A model generated the notes under the pieces. It did not search any database. It was not told the DNA's origin and worked only from the letters and a program-made list of their open reading frames with translations. The position numbers and the translations under genes were made by a program. DNA of 5,169 nucleotides from Bacteroidota bacterium (GTDB lineage Bacteria > Bacteroidota > Bacteroidia > Chitinophagales > Chitinophagaceae), in assembly GCA_025361325.1 (NCBI GenBank), contig JANYAL010000174.1, positions 1-5,169 on the forward strand. Direction: 5' to 3'. Below are positions 1 through 5,169 of the stretch, piece by piece (positions within the stretch are counted from its first letter, which is position 1; every line of letters starts with the position of its first letter).

Positions 1-1144
1 CCCGGAAGGGGATACCCTTTTCCACCAATTTATTCACTTCCTCCACGCTGAACAGGTAGCGGTATTTATCCTCTTTTAAAATATCAGTCCTGACCTGTAT
101 ATTTTCAAGCATCAGGCACATCATGGACAAACAGGAACCGAGTTCATCAAAGGCTGGTATCATGTGCTCCTTCATCAACTGCATATCGCGGTGATAGCCG
201 GAAGTGAGGTTGGCGGTCATAAGCATGATTTCATTGGGCAGGGCCTGCAGCCGGTTACAATAGGCCCGTATCAGTTCAAACACATCCGGGTTCTTCTTAT
301 GTGGCATGATGCTGCTGCCTGTAGTGAGCTCCGACGGAAAAGAAATGAAAGCAAGGTCGGGGTTAAGATACAGGCATGCATCCATACTGAGTTTGGCCAA
401 CGTGGCGCCGATATTTGCCATGGATGAGGCCAGTATACGCTCTGTCTTTCCCCTGCCCATCTGGGCATATACCACATTGTAATTCAGGGTATCAAAACCG
501 AGTAATTCCGTAGTAAGCTGCCTGTCGATGGGAAATGAGGAACCATAGCCTGCAGCGGAACCGAGCGGATTCTTGTTGACCACCCGGTAAGCAGCTTCCA
601 GAGTGACGAGGTCATCGATCAGACTTTCAGCAAAGGCACCAAACCAAAGCCCGAAAGAAGAGGGCATTGCCAGCTGCAGATGTGTATATCCGGGTAACAG
701 ATCCTGCTTGTATTTTTCGCTCTGCCTTATCAACAGGTTGAATAATTCAGTAACGCCGGCAACGAGTTCTTCGATCTTATGGCGGTAGAATAATCTCAGG
801 TCAACCAACACCTGGTCGTTCCTGCTCCTGGCACTATGGATCTTCTTACCAGTATCTCCCAGGCGGCGGGTAAGAACTATTTCTACCTGCGAATGAATAT
901 CTTCCACTCCATCATCCAGTGTAAACTTTTCTTCCAGGATCTCATGATAAATATTCTTCAGTTCCAACTGAAGTTTTGTGAGTTCCTCAACTGAAAGCAA
1001 CCCCACGGACTCAAGCATCCGAATATGTGCAAGGGATCCCAGAACATCAAATGGTGCCAGCTGCATATCCAGTTCCCTGTCCTTGCCAACAGTGAATTTT
1101 TCCACCGCTTCTGATACCGACTTTTCTTTTTGCCAAAGTTTCAT
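1..1144 (-). CDS. argH: Argininosuccinate lyase (3' end cut by the window)
   Basis: The ATG at 1144-1142 opens a frame that runs without a stop for 381 codons to the window edge, starting MKLWQKEKSV and ending VEKGIPFR. Argininosuccinate lyases are about 440-460 residues, so roughly the last 60-80 are missing. The enzyme belongs to the fumarase/aspartase superfamily and works as a cytoplasmic tetramer, splitting argininosuccinate into arginine and fumarate. Motifs read directly are H103-SARSRNDQ-111 (region C1), T154-H155 in GYTHLQ (region C2 catalytic pair), NPLGSAAGYG at 192-201, and the mobile signature loop G276-SSIMPHKKNPD-287 with the catalytic Ser pair 277-278 and K283. The usual Gly in HxGRSRND is Ala here (A105), a common variant as I recall. 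The start lies one base after the argE stop (TGA-C-ATG), which supports both the start choice and coupling. No frameshift or internal stop is seen. Confidence 0.95.
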   Translation of the reverse strand, partial: MKLWQKEKSVSEAVEKFTVGKDRELDMQLAPFDVLGSLAHIRMLESVGLLSVEELTKLQLELKNIYHEILEEKFTLDDGVEDIHSQVEIVLTRRLGDTGKKIHSARSRNDQVLVDLRLFYRHKIEELVAGVTELFNLLIRQSEKYKQDLLPGYTHLQLAMPSSFGLWFGAFAESLIDDLVTLEAAYRVVNKNPLGSAAGYGSSFPIDRQLTTELLGFDTLNYNVVYAQMGRGKTERILASSMANIGATLAKLSMDACLYLNPDLAFISFPSELTTGSSIMPHKKNPDVFELIRAYCNRLQALPNEIMLMTANLTSGYHRDMQLMKEHMIPAFDELGSCLSMMCLMLENIQVRTDILKEDKYRYLFSVEEVNKLVEKGIPFR

Positions 1145-1145
1145 G

Positions 1146-2210
1146 TCATAGTATTTTTTCCAGAATGCCTATATAGGTGTTAATCCCTTGCCGTATCTCT
1201 TCCAGGTATATGAATTCATCGGCCGTATGACTTCGGGCACTATCACCCGGCCCGCATTTTAACACGGGAGCTTTAATAAAAGCTGCGTCCGAGGAGGTAG
1301 GTGAACCATACGTTCTTTTACCCAGGCTGATGCCTGCCTGTACCAAGGGGTGTTCCAAATCAATGCCTGAAGATTTTAGCCGCATACTTCTTGGTTTTGC
1401 TTCGCTCGTTATATGCTGTTTGATCACCTCAAGTGCTTTTTCAGGTGTATACACATCAGTCAGCCTAATATCCACTACAAAACTGCACTCGGCGGGAATA
1501 ACATTATGTGCCTTATTTTCGGAATTGATTGAAGTTACACTCATTTTTACAGGTCCCAGTGTTTGGGATATCTCCGGGAACTGAAAACTGCTGAACCAGG
1601 CTATATCCTGAATGGCTTTATATATGGCATTCTCCCCCTCCGCCCTTGCAGCATGACCTGGTTTACCGGTTGCTCTACAATCCAGCACCAGCAATCCTTT
1701 TTCTGCAATGGCCAGATCGGTCTGTGTGGGCTCACCCACAATAGCGGCGTCTATTGGTGGCAACAATGGTATAAGACTTTCTATTCCGTTTGAACCGCTT
1801 ATCTCTTCTTCGGACGTTGCTGTAAGGATCAGATTATACTTCAGTTCCTGCTTCCCATAAAAATGTCGGAAAGCAGCTACCAAGCTTACCAGGCTTCCCC
1901 CTGCATCATTACTACCCAGCCCGTATAGTTTTCCCCCTTCTGTTACCGGCTGAAAAGGGTCCCGGGTATAACGGGGATTAGGCCTCACCGTATCATGATG
2001 TGAATTCAGTAAAATAGTAGGTTTGGCGGCATCAAAAAAGGCATTGGCACACCATATATTGTTTAGATGCCGTTTTACCTGAATTTCTCTTTGATTGAAA
2101 AAGTCCATGAGCACTGTCGCAGTACCGTCTTCCTCCCGTGAATAAGAAGGAATAGCAATAAGCGTTTTCAATAATCCGACAGCATCAGTATATAATTCTT
2201 CAACGGTCAT
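1146..2210 (-). CDS. argE: N-acylcitrulline/N-acylornithine deacylase (M20 metallopeptidase family)
   Basis: A 354-residue M20 (ArgE/DapE/LysK-like) zinc amidohydrolase. All expected catalytic residues are visible: H71 and D73 in SHHDTV, the bridging D102 in GLGSND, the general base E135 and metal ligand E136 in TSEEEIS, E160 in IVGEPT, and H328 in CGPGDSARSHTADEF. The dimerisation domain is inserted at roughly 175-285 and carries H186 in GKPGHAAR. E. coli ArgE is about 383 residues, so this is a slightly shorter but full-length member. Because the gene lies between a transcarbamylase for acylated ornithine and argH, it most likely hydrolyses N-acylcitrulline (N-succinyl if ArgF' is a SOTCase) to citrulline, not N-acetylornithine to ornithine. 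DapE and LysK have the same fold and motifs, so sequence alone would leave lysine-pathway roles open; the operon argues against them. The start overlaps the argB stop, and the TGA stop is one base before argH. Confidence 0.92.
   Translation of the reverse strand: MTVEELYTDAVGLLKTLIAIPSYSREEDGTATVLMDFFNQREIQVKRHLNNIWCANAFFDAAKPTILLNSHHDTVRPNPRYTRDPFQPVTEGGKLYGLGSNDAGGSLVSLVAAFRHFYGKQELKYNLILTATSEEEISGSNGIESLIPLLPPIDAAIVGEPTQTDLAIAEKGLLVLDCRATGKPGHAARAEGENAIYKAIQDIAWFSSFQFPEISQTLGPVKMSVTSINSENKAHNVIPAECSFVVDIRLTDVYTPEKALEVIKQHITSEAKPRSMRLKSSGIDLEHPLVQAGISLGKRTYGSPTSSDAAFIKAPVLKCGPGDSARSHTADEFIYLEEIRQGINTYIGILEKIL
2207..2210 (-). other. argB/argE ATGA start-stop overlap
   Basis: The argE ATG is at 2210-2208 and the argB TGA at 2209-2207. 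Upstream on the minus strand, AAAAGG lies about ten bases before the ATG and could be a weak ribosome site, but it is within argB coding sequence and may be chance. Termination-reinitiation coupling is the likely use. Confidence 0.82.
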
Positions 2211-2995
2211 TTGAATAAAGTACCTTTTACATCCTGCGTACAGTTTTGAAGCAGGTCCTTTGCATACCCGATCAACACTTCTTTCACGCCATTATCAATT
2301 GCTGCAAAAGCATTGTCTATTTTGGGAAGTATGCCATCGGCAAGTCTTTTATCTGACAATAACTGTGCATACCTTGCTGTATTGATCATATGGATGACCG
2401 TACTATCATCATCAACGTTCTCCAAAACACCCTGCTTCTCAAAACAATATATCAATCTCACCTGATAATTGTACGACAAGGCAATGGCAAGCGCAGATGC
2501 AATTGTATCTGCATTGGTGTTCAGCATTTGTCCCTTGCCATCATGAGTAAGCGGGGCCAATACAGGCACCAACTCGTGTTCCAAAAGCAGTTGCCATTTG
2601 GAAGGGACTATCCCGGAACTTTTGATATCGCCAACAAAGCCAAAATCGATCTTCCCGATGGGCCTTTTTTCTGCGGGGATAAGATCAGCATCGGCACCGG
2701 TAAGTCCAATCGCATTGCAATGCATGGATTGCAGATCTGCCACGATCTGTTTGTTCACCAGGCCTCCATATACCATGGTCACTAGGTCAATTGATGCTAC
2801 ATCGGTGATCCGGCGTCCATCGACGTAATTTGCTTTGATTCCCATGAGCTCCCCAATCTTAGTTGCGATCTTTCCGCCACCATGCACCAGGATCTTTTTC
2901 GCATCCAATGAAGCAAAATCACGAAGGAACGAATGAAATGCCTTATCATCATCGATTATATTTCCGCCAATCTTTATGATGAACAGGGTATCCAT
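2207..2995 (-). CDS. argB: N-acylglutamate kinase (amino acid kinase family)
   Basis: This 262-residue protein is a complete single-domain amino acid kinase. It uses ATP to phosphorylate the gamma-carboxyl of N-acylglutamate, making the substrate of ArgC. Family landmarks are the phosphate-contacting K8 in IIKIGGN, the glycine loop H38-GGG-41, R62 in DGRRITD (counterpart of the N-acetylglutamate-binding Arg), N159 and D163 in LNTNADTIA, and K225 in DGILPKIDNA, matching E. coli Lys8, Asn158, Asp162 and Lys217. The chain starts at the first beta strand and lacks the N-terminal helix typical of hexameric, arginine-inhibited kinases, so it resembles the short E. coli-like type. If ArgF' works on succinylornithine, the natural substrate here is probably N-succinylglutamate; that is inference. 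The ATG at 2995 leaves the normal short lead into IIKIGG. The TGA stop overlaps the argE start by 4 bases. Confidence 0.94.
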   Translation of the reverse strand: MDTLFIIKIGGNIIDDDKAFHSFLRDFASLDAKKILVHGGGKIATKIGELMGIKANYVDGRRITDVASIDLVTMVYGGLVNKQIVADLQSMHCNAIGLTGADADLIPAEKRPIGKIDFGFVGDIKSSGIVPSKWQLLLEHELVPVLAPLTHDGKGQMLNTNADTIASALAIALSYNYQVRLIYCFEKQGVLENVDDDSTVIHMINTARYAQLLSDKRLADGILPKIDNAFAAIDNGVKEVLIGYAKDLLQNCTQDVKGTLFK

Positions 2996-3014
2996 TCAAT
3001 TGTCAATTTCAAAT
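2996..3014 (-). other. argF'-argB spacer, the only real gap in the operon
   Basis: These 19 bases lie between the argF' TAA stop (3017-3015) and the argB ATG (2995). They are A/T-rich (minus strand ATTTGAAATTGACAATTGA) and hold no GGAGG-like ribosome site, no hairpin and no recognisable Bacteroidota promoter. An A-rich leader without Shine-Dalgarno pairing is usual for this phylum. The gap is too short for an independent promoter plus leader, though a promoter could sit inside argF'. Confidence 0.6.
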
Positions 3015-3980
3015 TTATGCATGTTCCAAACCAGTATGTAATATTTCAGACAGAACAGCCTGTGCTGCCCAGACTCTGTTACCAGCCAGTTGTGTAACGA
3101 GGCTGTTTTTGTTGTCCAGTACCTCATCGCTAAGTTCAACATTCCTGCGAACTGGAAGACAATGCATGATCTTTGCCTGGTTGGTATGTTTCAATTTGCC
3201 GTTCGTGAGCATCCAGGATGGGTTGGGTGTAAGGATCTTCCCATAATCCAGGTAGGAACTCCAGTTCTTGATATATACATAGTCCGCATCTTTCAAAGCC
3301 TCCTCCTGGTTATTGGTAATGACTGCACCACGCGTAAACTGTTCAGCAAGTGCATAACCATCAGGATGGGTGATGACAAAATCAGCTTTACCCCAGGCAT
3401 TGATCCATTGAGCAAAAGAATTGGCGACACAATGGGGGATCGGTTTAATATGGGGAGCCCAACTCAGTACTACTTTGGGCCTGTATTCCGCTTTGAATGT
3501 TTCCTTAATGGTGATGATATCAGCCAGACTCTGCAAGGGATGAAGGGTAGCGCTTTCCATACTTACTACAGGGACCCCGGTATATTTAATGAACTGATTG
3601 ATGATCTTCTCGGCATAATCCGCATCACGATTCTGCAGACTAGGGAATGTGCGGATGCACAGGATCTCAAAATATTGCCCGAGTACAGGCGCTGCATCCT
3701 TGACATGCTCTACAGTGGTGCCGTTCATCAAGGTTCCTTCTTCAAATTCAAGTGCCCATCCTTCTTTATCAATATTGAACACGATGGCCTCCATCCCAAG
3801 GTTTTGTGCTGCGATCTGTGTACTGATACGTGTTCGCAAGCTAGGATTCAGGAAAAGCATTCCTATACGTTTTCCTGCGCCCAGTGCAAGGTCGGCAAAC
3901 GGACCAGCCTTGTATGCCAGTGCCCTGTCTGCTAAAGTATCAATGTTCGTAACATCATCAACAGAAATAAAATGTTTCAT
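3015..3980 (-). CDS. argF': N-acylornithine carbamoyltransferase, probably N-succinylornithine-specific (SOTCase)
   Basis: A 321-residue transcarbamylase of the AOTCase/SOTCase branch, not ordinary OTCase. It carbamoylates N-acylornithine with carbamoyl phosphate to give N-acylcitrulline in the cytoplasm. The carbamoyl-phosphate loop is S47-LRTR-51, followed by R110 in CIRTFP, HPLQ at 147-150 and HCLPVRR at 273-279. The proline-rich segment W174-APHIKPIP-182 matches the loop that forms the trefoil knot in this branch and is lacking in OTCase. Recalled B. fragilis SOTCase aligns closely throughout (NxSLRTRxSTQ, ESATLHPLQS-like, WAPHxxPxP, HCLPVRRN). The position that decides acyl specificity, Glu92 in Xanthomonas AOTCase and Pro90 in B. 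fragilis SOTCase, is Val90 here (NGTTVEHV). From memory, changing Glu92 to Val, Pro, Ser or Ala turned AOTCase into SOTCase, so succinylornithine is the favoured substrate. The start gives MKHFISVDD, which fits the family N-terminus. AOTCase activity remains the main alternative. Confidence 0.93.
   Translation of the reverse strand: MKHFISVDDVTNIDTLADRALAYKAGPFADLALGAGKRIGMLFLNPSLRTRISTQIAAQNLGMEAIVFNIDKEGWALEFEEGTLMNGTTVEHVKDAAPVLGQYFEILCIRTFPSLQNRDADYAEKIINQFIKYTGVPVVSMESATLHPLQSLADIITIKETFKAEYRPKVVLSWAPHIKPIPHCVANSFAQWINAWGKADFVITHPDGYALAEQFTRGAVITNNQEEALKDADYVYIKNWSSYLDYGKILTPNPSWMLTNGKLKHTNQAKIMHCLPVRRNVELSDEVLDNKNSLVTQLAGNRVWAAQAVLSEILHTGLEHA
3977..3980 (-). other. argD/argF' ATGA start-stop overlap
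   Basis: The minus strand reads AAATGA. The argF' start ATG is at 3980-3978 and the argD stop TGA at 3979-3977, a 4-base overlap. No GGAGG-like sequence precedes it. Such overlaps usually mean that a terminating ribosome restarts on the next gene. Coupling is inferred from the geometry and from operon biology, not shown. Confidence 0.85.
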
Positions 3981-5104
3981 TTGGCCAACTCGGTTTTAAG
4001 TGCCTGCAAAAGAATATCCGCTTCAGTCATTGTTATGTTAAGGGCTGGCAATAAACGTATCACATTGGGTTTAGCCTCTCCCGTAAATATTCTATGCCTG
4101 AACAATAGATTCTTTTTTATATCTTTTGAGGATTCAGGTAATTCAATTCCTATCATAAGACCCCTGCCCCTCACTTCCCTGATATTGTGCATTTGTTGCA
4201 GTTCCTTCAATATATAATCACCCACCCGGGTAGCATTATTCAACAGGTCTTCCTGTTCCATTACTTCCAGTACAGCCAGGGAGGCAGCACATGCCAAGTG
4301 ATTTCCTCCAAAGGTGGTGCCCAGCATGAAATGTTTGGGTTGAATCTTTCGCGCAATAGAAATGGCTCCCACAGGGAATCCGTTGCCCATCCCCTTGGCC
4401 ATACTGTAAATATCAGCCTGTACCCCACTGTGATCATGTGCGTAGAACTTACCCGTACGGCCATAGCCGCACTGGACTGAATCTGCAATGAACACAGAAT
4501 CATGTTCATCGCACAAACTCCTTATCTTCTGTAAAAAAGCATCACCTGCCACATGGATGCCTCCAACTCCTTGTATACCTTCAATGATCACTGCTGCTAT
4601 CTCTCCCTGTTTAAATGTGGCTTCCAGGGCTTCTTCGTCATTAAAGGGGAGAAAGGTCACATTGTCGGACTGGTTTACCGGGGCAATGATATTCGGATTG
4701 TCCGTTACGGCAACTGCAAGCGAGGTTCTTCCATGAAATGATCTTTTAAATGCAATGATCTTTTTTCTGCCATTATAAAAGGAAGCCAGTTTCAGGGCAT
4801 TTTCATTTGCTTCTGCCCCCGAATTACAAAGAAAGAGTTGATAGTTTTCTTTCCCGGAGACCTTTCCCAATTTCTCAGCCAGTTCTACCTGCATTGGGAT
4901 GTGTACGGAATTGGAATAGAATCCCACCTTATGCAACTGGTCTTCAATCCGCTTTACATAATGAGGGTGTGTGTGTCCGATCGAAATGACCGCATGGCCG
5001 CCATAGAAATCCAGGTATTTTTCACCTTTATCATCCCACACATAGGACCCCCTGGCCATCTGTATAGTTATATCATTAAGCGGGTATACGTCGAACAGTT
5101 GCAT
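3977..5104 (-). CDS. argD: N-acylornithine aminotransferase (class III, PLP-dependent)
   Basis: This 375-residue protein is a full-length class III (ornithine/acetylornithine aminotransferase family) enzyme of fold type I. It transfers the amino group of glutamate to N-acylglutamate semialdehyde, giving N-acylornithine. Visible landmarks are the PLP-phosphate loop N94-SGAEAN-100, the FHGR segment 123-126, E175 in IEGIQG, D208 as the expected pyridine-nitrogen Asp, the Schiff-base Lys K237 in SMAKGMGNGFPVGA, TTFGGN at 263-268, and the substrate-side Arg R350 in IRLLPAL. The family's usual DE(V/I)Q motif reads D208-S-V-Q211, so the Glu is replaced by Ser. The ATG at 5104 is chosen because it lies one base after the argC stop and gives the expected N-terminus (MQLFDVYPL). 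The TGA stop overlaps the argF' start. Class III relatives such as ornithine aminotransferase are possible by fold, but the operon settles the role. Preference for acetyl or succinyl substrate cannot be read from this gene alone. Confidence 0.95.
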   Translation of the reverse strand: MQLFDVYPLNDITIQMARGSYVWDDKGEKYLDFYGGHAVISIGHTHPHYVKRIEDQLHKVGFYSNSVHIPMQVELAEKLGKVSGKENYQLFLCNSGAEANENALKLASFYNGRKKIIAFKRSFHGRTSLAVAVTDNPNIIAPVNQSDNVTFLPFNDEEALEATFKQGEIAAVIIEGIQGVGGIHVAGDAFLQKIRSLCDEHDSVFIADSVQCGYGRTGKFYAHDHSGVQADIYSMAKGMGNGFPVGAISIARKIQPKHFMLGTTFGGNHLACAASLAVLEVMEQEDLLNNATRVGDYILKELQQMHNIREVRGRGLMIGIELPESSKDIKKNLLFRHRIFTGEAKPNVIRLLPALNITMTEADILLQALKTELAK

Positions 5105-5105
5105 A

Positions 5106-5169
5106 TTAAAAATAATTAGCTTTGAATTTCAGTCCGGTTGTCTCCTCCAGTCCAAACATCAGATTAGAT
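5106..5169 (-). CDS. argC: N-acyl-gamma-glutamyl-phosphate reductase, C-terminal end only (partial)
   Basis: Only the last 20 codons and the TAA stop (5108-5106) are present; the rest lies beyond the high-coordinate edge. Read on the minus strand from 5168, the frame gives SNLMFGLEETTGLKFKANYF. This resembles the ArgC tail of Bacteroidota, which ends in an NLMFGLxETxGL-type sequence. ArgC is the cytoplasmic NADPH-dependent reductase that turns N-acylglutamyl phosphate into N-acylglutamate semialdehyde, the substrate of the next gene's product. The stop is one base before the argD ATG, so the two are almost certainly cotranscribed and probably translationally coupled. The catalytic Cys and the nucleotide-binding domain are outside the window. 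The call rests on 20 residues plus operon position; another gene is possible but unlikely. Confidence 0.82.
   Translation of the reverse strand, partial: SNLMFGLEETTGLKFKANYF

Noticed and set aside
164..788. Small open frames on both strands in the low-coordinate kilobase, which could suggest several small genes or a non-coding region
   Set aside because: The region is fully covered by argH on the minus strand, open from 1144 to the window edge; the small frames are shadows of it.
820..846. Ala in place of Gly in the ArgH HxGRSRNDQ motif (HSARSRNDQ) as a possible defect
   Set aside because: The Ala form is, as I recall, found in many functional argininosuccinate lyases, and all catalytic residues are present.
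2390..2828. Plus-strand open frames of 131 and 76 codons opposite argB
   Set aside because: They overlap each other in different frames and lie wholly opposite argB; neither translation resembles a protein family.
2996..3014. Possible internal promoter before argB
   Set aside because: The 19-base spacer is A/T-rich, but no TAnnTTTG-type -7 element with a properly spaced -33 TTG was found, and it is too short for a promoter and leader.
3090..3935. A 281-codon plus-strand open frame opposite argF'
   Set aside because: It is antisense to a gene with intact family motifs over its full length, its translation is Cys- and Ile-rich with no recognisable domain, and it has no start context or neighbours on that strand. 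Long antisense frames are expected opposite well-conserved coding sequence.
3972..4736. Several short plus-strand and alternative minus-strand frames within argD
   Set aside because: All are inside the argD coding region in other frames. The argD frame carries every class III aminotransferase motif, so these are shadows.

Overview
The window is one uninterrupted block of the minus-strand arginine biosynthesis operon of a member of the Bacteroidota. In transcription order (high to low coordinate) it holds the last codons of argC, then argD, the Bacteroidota-type transcarbamylase argF', argB, an M20-family argE, and about the first 85% of argH, which runs off the low-coordinate edge. Four genes are complete and two are cut by the window. 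The plus-strand open frames all lie inside or opposite these genes and look like shadows.

The Bacteroidota assignment rests on three things: the knotted SOTCase/AOTCase-type transcarbamylase in place of ordinary OTCase, the argC-argD-argF'-argB-argE-argH order, and starts without a clear Shine-Dalgarno sequence. Protein wording (for example the ArgC tail NLMFGLEETTGLKFKANYF and the ArgH start MKLWQKEKSV) hints at a Chitinophaga-like lineage, but that is an impression and not a search result.

Together the genes encode the acylated branch of arginine synthesis. ArgB phosphorylates an N-acylglutamate, ArgC reduces it to the semialdehyde, and ArgD transaminates it to N-acylornithine. ArgF' carbamoylates that to N-acylcitrulline and ArgE removes the acyl group to give citrulline. 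ArgH splits argininosuccinate to arginine and fumarate. The N-acylglutamate-forming enzyme and ArgG are not in the window and may lie upstream. The residue that sets acyl specificity in ArgF' is Val90, not Glu, so the pathway probably runs on N-succinyl rather than N-acetyl intermediates, as in Bacteroides fragilis.

The genes are packed very tightly: two 4-base ATGA overlaps, two 1-base gaps and one 19-base gap. No promoter, terminator, RNA gene, repeat, CRISPR array or mobile element was found, and no stretch over 20 bases is non-coding. I see a well-conserved metabolic operon and no sign of an undescribed system. The points worth a second look are the substrate-specificity residue, the knot loop and an ArgD active-site substitution.
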